Assembly: GCA_018396395.1 (NCBI GenBank)
Contig: JAGTQN010000043.1
Span: 169 to 12,831 of the forward strand
Source: Candidatus Bathyarchaeota archaeon
GTDB lineage: Archaea; Thermoproteota; CALKCG01; B24; JAGTQN01
Direction of reading: 5' to 3'
Length of the DNA: 12,663 bases
Under the pieces are notes generated by a model that did not search any database, was not told the origin of the DNA, and saw only the letters and a program-made list of their open reading frames with translations. Made by a program: the position numbers and the translations under genes. This document shows positions 6,025 through 12,663 of this stretch, in pieces; position 1 is the stretch's first letter; each line of letters begins with the position of its first letter.

Positions 6025-7296
6025 TCATAGTGATTTCTCTATAGAAAGCCTAGCCATGAAGAAACCGCTAGCTGCAAGCCTTCCTAAAGCTAGAAGCTCC
6101 TTCGCATCGTCGGCCTCGGAACCGATATTGGCCTTGGATAATTTCTCGTAGACCTCGATCCATGAATTCTTAAATTCCTTGTAGATTTCTAGGACCTTTA
6201 GGCCTAGCTTCCTATCCCCTGAGCTAAGGCTTCGATAACCTCCCTCGGCTACCCTTAAGGCTTCCTTCATAAGCATTCTATAGCTTTCGGTAAGCTTTTC
6301 CATCCTTAAGACCTCCGAAAGTCCTTCAGCCATCCTCGAAACATTTAGGGCAATTCCTGCAGTAATTAGTCCTGACAGGGCATCCTCTAATTCCAAAGTC
6401 TCTACTATAATCTTCATACCCAGCTTCTCAATTTTAAGGATTTCAGCCTTTACATCAACTAGCGCCGTATATTCGCCATCTACCATCTTTTCTTCGAGGA
6501 ATCTATTCCCTAGCTCAATGAGAAGCTCCACTTCCTTATCCAAATGTTTCAATCCCTCAAAATTAGGTCGTATCCGAAGTTTTTCCAGGACTTCAAAGAT
6601 AGGATTCCTTGTACTGCTGATTCCAATGCTCCTATGGTCCCCTAATCTCGGATCTGGTGGCCCTTCTTCCGCTATCGGACAACCATTCTTTAGACATTCA
6701 TCGCAGGCTCCAGAAACGCAATCGAATCCAGCATTTCCACATCGGGGACAAATGAGGGCACCCCATAGGATCCTCGAAACAAGAGCCAAGGTTTCAAAGA
6801 CTTCTTCCTCATCTCTGGCTCCACGTACATTAATCTTGCCATTTTTAAAGGCCATGATGGTCTTTTCGCCGATGCCCAGTCTTGCAACGCCAAGGCTAGG
6901 TGAGCATCTAAAATCTTCCAAAGGCTCGAAAAGCTCCAGAGCTCGGCAAAGCATTATTGAATCGTAAGATCCAAGGATCGGGTTTGTAACCCTAGTAAGC
7001 CTCATTTCAGCCATAACCTTTCCCATTTCTGAGATGCATGGACGAATGAAGGTTAAACAAGAATCCTTGGGAATGATCCCAGCTCTGGAAGAAGCTTCCA
7101 TAGAGTCTTCCTTCAAGATCGACCTCAAGCGTTGAAGCCTTTCGCGATTATTTGAAAGGATCAAGCAATCTTCTGGTCTCGCTAAGCCCATTATGATCCT
7201 TCTAGCCATGGCTCGGCATGAAGGATGATCGCAAAGGCAACAGTCAAATCCTGGAAGAAGGCTATAAACCTCATTCGGCTCATGGATCATGGACAT
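6025..7296 (-). CDS. Fe-S cluster domain protein with zinc-ribbon-like centre, conserved archaeal unknown
   Basis: A 423-aa protein. The N-terminus has the pattern LPGFDCCLCDHPSCRAMA with C19, C22, C27 and C44 (an additional C20). It resembles the [4Fe-4S] module of the CO dehydrogenase/acetyl-CoA synthase corrinoid subunit and related redox proteins. Residues 145-160 (KTIMAFKNGKINVRGARD) look like a conserved substrate-facing strand. Then comes a second cysteine cluster, C183, C186, C193, C198, C201 and C206, probably binding zinc or another Fe-S cluster. Residues 235-423 are almost entirely helical with no catalytic motif I recognise. No membrane helix or signal peptide is present. I believe this is a conserved archaeal family of unknown role, perhaps electron transfer. 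ATGs at codons 1 and 3 are both possible. It ends 92 bp before the SerK-like start. Confidence 0.85.
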   Translation of the reverse strand: MSMIHEPNEVYSLLPGFDCCLCDHPSCRAMARRIIMGLARPEDCLILSNNRERLQRLRSILKEDSMEASSRAGIIPKDSCLTFIRPCISEMGKVMAEMRLTRVTNPILGSYDSIMLCRALELFEPLEDFRCSPSLGVARLGIGEKTIMAFKNGKINVRGARDEEEVFETLALVSRILWGALICPRCGNAGFDCVSGACDECLKNGCPIAEEGPPDPRLGDHRSIGISSTRNPIFEVLEKLRIRPNFEGLKHLDKEVELLIELGNRFLEEKMVDGEYTALVDVKAEILKIEKLGMKIIVETLELEDALSGLITAGIALNVSRMAEGLSEVLRMEKLTESYRMLMKEALRVAEGGYRSLSSGDRKLGLKVLEIYKEFKNSWIEVYEKLSKANIGSEADDAKELLALGRLAASGFFMARLSIEKSL

Positions 7297-7983
7297 ACCA
7301 TCGCTTCGTATATGTGATTGCTCTTTTTTGATTGGGCTTGTTGGTATGTTATCTACGTTTTAGATAGTTATTTATCTTTGGCGATTTTTTATTTTCACTA
7401 TGGTTTTTAGGGCTTCCCTTTCTTCAGCCATGTAGATACTTCTTTGGATGTTTGGGGCTTATGGATAGAGTAGAGCCATAGTTTGTAATTTTATTGTATT
7501 GACTTGACCTGGCTTGGCTTAGCTTGGCTACTCGCCTACATCATAAAGGCCTAAGGATGGAGAACTCAACTATACCCACATCCGTTTACATGGACCTTTC
7601 ATCTACCCAGGTATAATCGCCAATAGAATTGTTGAAGGCTTCATGTCCAAACTGAATCCAGCCTCCTTGAGGCATCGATAGGGCGGATAATCGGCTTTGC
7701 TAAGGAAGCTATCGGGCTTAACCCATTGTTTCCCATAACGGCTTCCAGGATCCATTCGAAGCCTAGGTCGCCCTTCCCTCCCCTACGCTTCAATTCAATC
7801 CAATCCACGCTTCCTGGGTTTTGTACCAAGGGCATAGGGACCAAAGGAACTAAGCGATAAGAAGTAAATGAGTACCAACAAGCTCAAGGAGGGGGCATGG
7901 ATTGAAAAGAGCCTTTTTGTATAGTAGGAAGCCTTTATGCAAATCTAAGGCTATAAACCCCTCATTATCGATGGCGTTGTAAC
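7297..7983. other. 687-bp region without a convincing gene
   Basis: Between the start of the Fe-S protein gene and the end of the CBS gene I find no tRNA, rRNA, CRISPR or intact gene. The first 200 bp are AT-rich and carry the upstream region of the Fe-S gene. The second half is more GC-rich. It holds a 67-codon open frame on the minus strand (7641-7844) with no recognisable family and no ribosome binding site. It also holds a plus-strand frame from 7868 (MSTNKLKEGAWIEKSLFV) that hits two adjacent stops, then a third, yet keeps protein-like sequence between them (EAFMQI, GYKPLIIDGVV). This is compatible with a decayed gene, but I cannot assign one. Confidence 0.5.
7511..7530. repeat. Short tandem repeat, four 5-nt units (GGCTT-like)
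   Basis: Four consecutive units read GGCTT, GGCTT, AGCTT, GGCTA. This is a small simple-sequence run inside the gene-free stretch, possibly replication slippage, with no evident function. Confidence 0.6.
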
Positions 7984-8553
7984 CTAAGCCTCCTCACGGC
8001 AATCCTCGCAAAGGAACTTCCCATTAAATTCCATAAGGGTATCGGACCATTGACCACAGACTTCACAGTATCCTACGACCACCTCCCCAGCTTGTGGAAC
8101 AAACCTTCGCTCAGTGATCTTCGCCCTTTCTACGATGGTTTCGAGGAGTTCGGGCGTGACCTCGAGGATGTCTTTGGAGGATACGATACCTGTAAGTTTT
8201 CCCTTGTAGATGACGGCGAGCCTTTTGACATTAGCCCTATTCATGAGTCTTGCAGCCTCCCTTAAATCAGTTTCTGGATCTACTGTTATGAGGGGTTGGC
8301 TCATAACCTCCCTGCTCTTCACTTTTTCGGCATTCAGCCGCTTGGCGACGACACGTTTGACGATATCCCTCTCCGTTATCATGCCTACAGGCCGATCCTT
8401 TTCGTCAACAACGACGACACTACCAACATCGGCTTTTTCCATAAGCTCTGCAACCTTTGTGATGGGATCATCAATCCTTACAGAAATGACAGGGCTTGTC
8501 ATCACATACTTGACAGGTAGGCTGAGCCTATCCTCTTCATCCATCATCCTCAA
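7984..8553 (-). CDS. CBS-domain pair protein with C-terminal zinc ribbon
   Basis: A small soluble protein of two CBS motifs (about residues 16-72 and 80-132 from the chosen start), each with the usual V..vm...v.....t v.eA...m pattern and the nucleotide-facing 'GMITERDIVKR' and 'GIVSSKDILE' ends. CBS pairs usually bind adenine nucleotides and act as energy sensors. The C-terminus carries C163-x2-C166 and C182-x2-C185 (CEVCGQW...FLCEDC), a zinc ribbon suggesting nucleic-acid or protein binding. I choose the TTG at 8551-8553 because AGGAG sits 7 nt upstream. A longer GTG version from 8580 would overlap the upstream NFACT gene and has no better site, and an ATG 2 codons after the TTG is also possible. 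It is directly downstream of the Rqc2 gene (10-bp gap), so very likely co-transcribed. Confidence 0.9.
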   Translation of the reverse strand: MRMMDEEDRLSLPVKYVMTSPVISVRIDDPITKVAELMEKADVGSVVVVDEKDRPVGMITERDIVKRVVAKRLNAEKVKSREVMSQPLITVDPETDLREAARLMNRANVKRLAVIYKGKLTGIVSSKDILEVTPELLETIVERAKITERRFVPQAGEVVVGYCEVCGQWSDTLMEFNGKFLCEDCREEA

Positions 8554-8563
8554 GGATCTTCTC

Positions 8564-10579
8564 CTAGCTTGCAATTTCACCTCTCCCCGCAGGCAAGGAC
8601 CTTTGGAAATCCTCGATTGAAATGTTTGTCTCCGTCACTTTTAACCCTTTTTTCCTGAGGTTTTCTATAAGCCTCGACCTTAGCTCCTCGGCCAACTCCC
8701 TAGGCGTTTTATTGCCGGGAACAATCTCTAGATAAGCCTCTGTACGGGTTGCAATGGCATCCTTAGGGCCGGCTAGGATGGAAGGTTCTTCCCCATCTTC
8801 ATCGATCTTAATACCTATGGTAAGCCTCAAGGGGATGTCTCGTATAAAGTGCTTAGGTCCCCTTATCATGAAGGCTCCTTTCCGAAGGAACTGTCCTGAA
8901 GGAGGGGATTTGCTAACCTGTTCAGGCTTTACGAAGAATACGGTCGCGCTGGCTAAGCCAAGGCTCCAAGCCTTTGAATGGCAGGCCGCGAAGATCGCCG
9001 CCTCCCTTATCGTCCTCTCGGGAATTTCCTTTCCCTGAGCCTTTATAAGGACGAAGGAGGCTCCTGAGAAGTCTGCATGTAGGACGAGGTCCTTGGGCTC
9101 CATGAACCTCCTAAGGAGTGCCTCGTTGGAAGATGCATCCTTCCCAGCCAGAACCATGAAACCGTCTGAGGATAGGAAGTGGTGAAAAGACTCGTACCAT
9201 GCCTTTTTCCTTATCTTCTTGGGAACGAAAGGAGATTGCGGGGCTACGGTAGTGGTTTCAAGTTTCTCTATTGCCGCCTCTGTTTCTGCCATAGCCTTTA
9301 GAAGCCCCTCGAGTTTTCGACGGGCCTCCTTGCTTCGGCTATAATAAACCTCGGCATTCTCTTGGGGACTTTTTAGAAGGTCTAGCTCGAAGGATGTATT
9401 TTGAAGTCTTATGGATGCGCTGTGCCTCTCTGGAAGGATCTCTGAGGCAATCTGAAAGGCTTCCTTTCCTGACGCTTTCAGTTCTTCGAAATGCCGAAGG
9501 ATATCGTCCCAGGATTTTCCAGCCCTTCTTTCTTCGACGAGCCCATCATAGAGTTCCTTCAGGATAGGAAGATTCTGCATAATGAGGTCTCCAATCTTTT
9601 TGTTTGCCTCAACCCCCTCCTTAAGCTCCTGGGCCCTTTTCCTCTGCTCGTTTAGGATTCTTCTTAGGGAATCAAGGCGCTTTTTTGCGCTATCTATCTC
9701 CTTCAAGAGAATTCCGCTGGCGAAAAGATTCGTAAAAAACTCGTCTAGGGCTTCATTAAAGCTTTGAAAGCTTTTCTTAGGAAGCCCATCATAAACCTTT
9801 AAGGGAAAGGGTACAACATCGAGCATCCTTCCCTCAGCATCGTAAATGATTGATGCTTCATAAGGAGGCGAGTCGAGTCTTTTTGTTAGGGATTTAAGGG
9901 CTTCATAAAGCCCTTTGATTTCTTCCCTTTCTAGGAGCTTCATCGACTTTTTTGCATCGATGCCTGCCTGGAGGAGGATCTCATCGGAGTAGGGGCTCCT
10001 TAGCCCAAGGCCCCGAACAAGGACCTTTATCACCTCAACCCCTTCCGAAGGGATCAGCGATTCCAAATCTTTTATATCAACCTTTCTTGGATCCATGCCC
10101 GCCATAGGTGGATATGAGAATGAAGCCTTGGGATGAACATCCCTATCCCGCATGCGCCTATAAAAGAGGGCGCCCTCTATGAGATTCTGAGGGTTTACGA
10201 GAATGATGTTTCCTCTCTCAAAGAGTTCCGCAACGAGCTTATAGGATCCTTCTTTCCTTAAAACTTCGAGGATAACGATTCTGTCGAAGCCCCTCTGCTC
10301 GAGGCTTTTTATCATCCCGCCACGAAGGCCCTTCCTGAGGAGGGAGCAAAAGCCAGAGGGTCTCGGAGGCCTTGGGAAGGAGTAGTTCGTTAAATGAACC
10401 CTCCTTCCAGCCTCAAGGATAATCTGAAACGTTTTTCCAGCCTTACGAACCCTTAAAAGGAAAGCTTGATCTGAAAGATCATATATGTTATCAATAAAGG
10501 CATCGAGAATAAGGTTCCTAAGCTCCGCTACGGCGGCTGCTATTTCGAAGCTTCCCATCGCTTCCTTTAGGTTAGGCAT
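8564..10579 (-). CDS. NFACT-family ribosome quality-control factor (Rqc2/NEMF/RqcH homolog)
   Basis: A 671-aa archaeal Rqc2-type protein. Family members bind the 50S subunit with stalled peptidyl-tRNA and recruit tRNA to extend the nascent chain. The domains are in standard order: NFACT-N at about 1-270, with the DR motif at D99-R100 in GFDRIVIL; a helix-hairpin-helix-like stretch around 175-240; a long coiled coil at about 280-440; and NFACT-R at about 458-580, with WYESFHHFLSSDGFMVLAG, then DLVLHADFSGASFVLIK. A short helical tail replaces the NFACT-C domain found in eukaryotes. Length fits archaeal members. The ATG at 10579 lacks a clear ribosome binding site; an ATG at codon 8 (MGSFEIAA) has AAGGA close upstream and matches where many homologs begin. 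It is divergent from the EMC6-like gene with only 23 bp between starts. Confidence 0.95.
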   Translation of the reverse strand: MPNLKEAMGSFEIAAAVAELRNLILDAFIDNIYDLSDQAFLLRVRKAGKTFQIILEAGRRVHLTNYSFPRPPRPSGFCSLLRKGLRGGMIKSLEQRGFDRIVILEVLRKEGSYKLVAELFERGNIILVNPQNLIEGALFYRRMRDRDVHPKASFSYPPMAGMDPRKVDIKDLESLIPSEGVEVIKVLVRGLGLRSPYSDEILLQAGIDAKKSMKLLEREEIKGLYEALKSLTKRLDSPPYEASIIYDAEGRMLDVVPFPLKVYDGLPKKSFQSFNEALDEFFTNLFASGILLKEIDSAKKRLDSLRRILNEQRKRAQELKEGVEANKKIGDLIMQNLPILKELYDGLVEERRAGKSWDDILRHFEELKASGKEAFQIASEILPERHSASIRLQNTSFELDLLKSPQENAEVYYSRSKEARRKLEGLLKAMAETEAAIEKLETTTVAPQSPFVPKKIRKKAWYESFHHFLSSDGFMVLAGKDASSNEALLRRFMEPKDLVLHADFSGASFVLIKAQGKEIPERTIREAAIFAACHSKAWSLGLASATVFFVKPEQVSKSPPSGQFLRKGAFMIRGPKHFIRDIPLRLTIGIKIDEDGEEPSILAGPKDAIATRTEAYLEIVPGNKTPRELAEELRSRLIENLRKKGLKVTETNISIEDFQRSLPAGRGEIAS

Positions 10580-10602
10580 GGCAATTTCCCGGGGGACAGA
10601 AA

Positions 10603-10878
10603 TTGAAGTTAAGCCTTATGAATAAGATATACTGGGGACGGCTATTATTAGGTATAGCCATAGGCCTTCTATGCGCTCTACTAAACATAAAGGGTCTTGC
10701 TGCAGTCCTTTTTTCCATCCTCATATACGCAATCCTCTATTATATCCTTAAACTGGCCTTCGGTCTCGACTCTGAAAGGCTTGGAGGACCTAGAAAACTT
10801 CTCCTTGAAGGTATAGGGGCTTACTTCCTTTCATGGTTTGTTACTTGGATCATGGCTTATACAATTCTTATGGCTTGA
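10603..10878 (+). CDS. EMC6/Rab5IF-like three-helix membrane protein
   Basis: A 91-aa membrane protein with three predicted helices (about 12-28, 32-52 and 69-90). The pattern of glycine-rich helix 1, a short turn at 'IKG', and an EG-x-x-A-Y-F-x-x-W-x-x-x-W-x-x-A-Y end resembles the Rab5ip family (EMC6 and Rab5IF), whose eukaryotic members help insert membrane proteins. Archaeal members of that family exist. This is a by-eye match to a short hydrophobic protein, so function is tentative. The TTG start has GGGGG 7 nt upstream; an ATG five codons later lacks such a site. It is divergent from the Rqc2 gene, and its 3' end overlaps the converging gene by 11 bp. Confidence 0.65.
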   Translation: MKLSLMNKIYWGRLLLGIAIGLLCALLNIKGLAAVLFSILIYAILYYILKLAFGLDSERLGGPRKLLLEGIGAYFLSWFVTWIMAYTILMA

Positions 10879-11344
10879 AATGCAATTTTTCCTTTGAATG
10901 ATTCCCTAATACCTTTATGAAGTCAAGCCAGCATTTTGCAAAACCTTCTTCAAAGGATGTGGTAATTATTTTTGGTTCCTTTCCCATCTGCAAGAACCTA
11001 GACCTGGCTTTCTTTATAGAGGAAGTATTCCCCATAATCCTATGAAGATAAAGAAGTTCCTCACCATTGGATCTGAAGGATGCCATTAGGCCCTCCATGG
11101 CGTTTACATATCCCTTTTCCCAATCTGATGTAGCCTTTTCTTTCACCCTTCTTAGGATTTCGTCGGCATCGCTAAAATTTCGACTCAACAACAGGGAGAA
11201 ATACTTTGAAGCCATCTTCGGCTTCCTTCCTCCCTTTTCTACCACTTTCCCTAATCCTCGTCCTGACGCTGACTCTGAGTCAGACTCTGACGATAATCCT
11301 AACCCTATCCTTAAGCCCTCCCTTCGACCTTCCTTGCCAATCAT
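10868..11344 (-). CDS. Conserved archaeal hypothetical coupled to radA, with Ser/acidic head
   Basis: A 158-aa product. Residues 44-158 (from MASKYFSLLLSRNF onward, including DWEKGYVNAMEGL and a second FEEGFAKCW helix) form an all-helical domain that I associate with conserved small archaeal proteins of unknown function. The first 43 residues are different: basic ends surround a Ser/Asp/Glu run (SSESDSESASGRG), likely disordered. The ATG shares its first base with the last base of the radA stop codon (TAATG), which favours translational coupling and the long form. The ATG at codon 44 is the alternative start of the folded part. The underlying DNA contains a 15-bp near-palindrome, CTGACTC-T-GAGTCAG. 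The tail converges on the EMC6-like gene with an 11-bp overlap. Confidence 0.75.
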   Translation of the reverse strand: MIGKEGRREGLRIGLGLSSESDSESASGRGLGKVVEKGGRKPKMASKYFSLLLSRNFSDADEILRRVKEKATSDWEKGYVNAMEGLMASFRSNGEELLYLHRIMGNTSSIKKARSRFLQMGKEPKIITTSFEEGFAKCWLDFIKVLGNHSKEKLHFKP

Positions 11345-12384
11345 TAGACCTCTCCCTCCCGTATGTCCTCTATGCCCCCTTCGGCGATTCTGAAGATGAC
11401 CTCTCTCTCCGAAAGATAAGGGCTCGAAACGAGTCTTGCTATCCTAAGGTTTGGGGAAATGGCCTTCCTCAAGTAAAGCCTTGTCCTAACAGCATAACTA
11501 ATGGCAAAACCTCCAGCTGCCTTTAGCGCTTCTCCAAAGGGTTCCTCCGGCGATGAAATTACATGGTTCGTTACGACGACAGCAAGATCGAAGGCTTTGC
11601 TAAGTTCCTTAAGCCTGCTTATATGCTTAGTCAAACTTAATTGCCTTTTTGGAAGGAGTTCTTTTCCAGGATAATCACCACGAAAATGGGTTGTCAAGGA
11701 ATCGACGATGATGAGACGAACCTTATGTCTCTTAAGGATTTCCTCACATTTATCGACCACGAAGATCTGATGGTCGGAATTTACTACCTTTACACAATGA
11801 ATACCCTTAAGAACCTCCATAGGATCGAGTTTGAAGCGCTTTGCCATCTGACAGATCCGCTCTGGGCGAAAAGTGTTGTCAGCATCTATGTATAACGCTC
11901 CACCCAGAATTCCTCCCATCTCCTCAGGAAGTCCTACATTTACGCATAACTGGTGGCATATCTGAGACTTTCCTGTTCCAGATTCTCCGAAAAACTCAGT
12001 GATATTCCTGGTTTCAACGCCCCCTCCTAATGCGTCGTCAAGGGCTTTGCTACCAGTCGTGATGCGCTGAACCTTAAGTCCTTCCATGAGCAGATCTTCT
12101 CCGCTTAAAGTGAGGAAGGGTAAGGAATCTCGAATCTCTCTTAAAATCCTCCTAGAAGTATCGACATCTAAGCCTACGTACATCAGCTCTTCAACAGTAG
12201 CTGTTGCTAGGGCCTCGGGAGTCTCAAAGCCCATTTTCCTAAGTTTCTCGGCTAGGCTTGGATCTAGGTTTAAAGCTGTGCAAAGAGCCTCGATGGATGC
12301 GAACCTTAGGCTTATGATTATCGCCTCCGATCCCCAATCCCTTTCGACGCTGTTTCTTACATGAATCGGAAAATACTCTTGCAC
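11344..12384 (-). CDS. radA: RadA-type recombinase, divergent core
   Basis: A RecA/Rad51-family recombinase for strand exchange. The 346-aa protein has an N-terminal helix-hairpin-helix domain (about 28-88), Walker A GESGTGKS at 133-140, FRPER at 172-176, and Walker B LIIVDS at 224-229. Several normally conserved positions differ. The linker reads FLTL (90-93) where relatives have FxxA. The strand carrying the catalytic glutamate reads YIDADN (165-170) rather than IDTEG or IDTEN. The sensor reads TNHV (272-275) rather than TNQV. Loop 2 reads GGF (291-293) rather than GGH. The cap reads SSP (320-322) rather than DSP. The domain order is RadA, not RadB, which lacks the N-terminal domain. The start is GTG with AAAGG just upstream; an upstream stop excludes a longer form. 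It is the first gene of a pair and begins 82 bp inside the right terminal repeat. Confidence 0.93.
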   Translation of the reverse strand: MQEYFPIHVRNSVERDWGSEAIIISLRFASIEALCTALNLDPSLAEKLRKMGFETPEALATATVEELMYVGLDVDTSRRILREIRDSLPFLTLSGEDLLMEGLKVQRITTGSKALDDALGGGVETRNITEFFGESGTGKSQICHQLCVNVGLPEEMGGILGGALYIDADNTFRPERICQMAKRFKLDPMEVLKGIHCVKVVNSDHQIFVVDKCEEILKRHKVRLIIVDSLTTHFRGDYPGKELLPKRQLSLTKHISRLKELSKAFDLAVVVTNHVISSPEEPFGEALKAAGGFAISYAVRTRLYLRKAISPNLRIARLVSSPYLSEREVIFRIAEGGIEDIREGEV

Positions 12385-12465
12385 CTTTTAACCTTAAGGC
12401 TCATATTCTTGGAGATGAAATGCGCCTCAGATTGATTTCTAAAGTCCTCAAATGATAGGCCTTCC

Positions 12466-12663
12466 GGTGCTGTAACCTTAAGCCTTAGAGGAGCCCTATT
12501 TTATCTCCATCGATGCTTTATGAAAACCTTCGAAAGGGATAGGAATCCTAGGCAGATTGTGAAGTAGCCTATGCCCTAGGCTATCCTATACTTATAACTT
12601 TCATGTCTATCCTAAGGAAGGATTCAAAAGCCATGGAATAAGCCTATGGCTTCCTAGAAGCCA
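12466..12663 (-). repeat. Right terminal inverted repeat (198 bp)
   Basis: Reverse complement of the left terminal repeat, with five substitutions and about 5 extra nt. The outermost 28 bp are identical in the two copies, and the terminal hairpin (TGGCTTC, TAG, GAAGCCA read inward) is perfect in both. In the second hairpin the two copies differ at both variable positions, but each keeps 7 of 8 pairs, so overall foldability is maintained. The inner boundary is sharp, after GGTGC. The repeat lies upstream of radA, so any promoter read from it would drive that gene. Confidence 0.93.

Noticed and set aside
6518..6967. Open frames of 149 aa (+) and 67 aa (-) inside the Fe-S protein gene
   Set aside because: They overlap a 423-codon gene with two ordered cysteine clusters. 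The alternative frames show no domain.
7641..7844. 67-codon minus-strand open frame as a gene
   Set aside because: It has no ribosome binding site, no recognisable family and an ordinary length for a chance frame. It is described only within the gene-free stretch.
7297..7983. RNase P RNA, SRP RNA or CRISPR array in the gene-free stretch
   Set aside because: The conserved cores of these RNAs and any regularly spaced repeats are absent. The only repeat is a 20-bp run of four 5-nt units.
8050..8620. Plus-strand open frames over the CBS gene
   Set aside because: They are shadows of a clear CBS/zinc-ribbon gene, with no family signature and no binding sites.
11067..11526. Plus-strand open frames opposite the radA-coupled gene
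   Set aside because: They are low-complexity Ser/Pro/Leu translations caused by the repetitive coding DNA on the other strand.
1..12663. Terminal repeats as a fold-back or whole-genome-amplification chimera
   Set aside because: The arms carry five substitutions and an indel relative to each other. A copy artefact would be essentially identical. An assembly stop at a dispersed repeat is still possible and is kept as an alternative.

Overview
This window is archaeal. The evidence is a FEN1-type flap endonuclease, a RadA recombinase with an N-terminal helix-hairpin-helix domain, an NFACT/Rqc2 protein without the eukaryotic C-terminal domain, a Dph6-type diphthine-ammonia ligase, and a SerK-type free serine kinase homolog. 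Promoters look like archaeal TATA boxes, ribosome binding sites are Shine-Dalgarno type, and TTG or GTG starts are common. I cannot name the lineage. The protein set would suit a Thermoproteota/TACK-like archaeon, but that is inference.

Layout. Bases 1-193 and 12466-12663 are two nearly identical copies of one non-coding, hairpin-rich repeat in opposite orientation. The window is therefore exactly delimited by terminal inverted repeats about 195 bp long. Between them, left to right: dph6 (-), nadC (+), an 89-aa orphan (-), htpX (+), then a minus-strand cluster transcribed right to left. That cluster comprises a small two-helix membrane protein, a thioredoxin-fold protein and FEN1, and further upstream a SerK-like kinase and an Fe-S/zinc-ribbon protein. 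Next come a 687-bp stretch without a convincing gene, a CBS/zinc-ribbon protein with the NFACT/Rqc2 gene immediately upstream of it (-), an EMC6/Rab5IF-like membrane protein (+), and a conserved hypothetical translationally coupled to radA (-).

How the genes fit together. Most are housekeeping: EF-2 diphthamide modification, NAD synthesis, membrane protein quality control, Okazaki-fragment processing, ribosome-associated quality control, and homologous recombination. Nothing is a recognisable transposase, integrase, replication initiator or virus protein, so the cargo looks chromosomal even though the ends look like an element.

Most notable points: (1) the inverted terminal repeats, which begin with a hairpin and have diverged by five substitutions and a 5-nt indel, so they are not a simple fold-back artefact; (2) a RadA whose core has lost several near-invariant residues; (3) a perfect 14-bp palindrome with a repeated GTACAT half-site in front of the SerK-like gene; (4) a FEN1 whose family-standard MGV start uses a TTG codon and whose C-terminus lacks a normal PCNA-binding box; (5) an archaeal EMC6-like insertase-type membrane protein.
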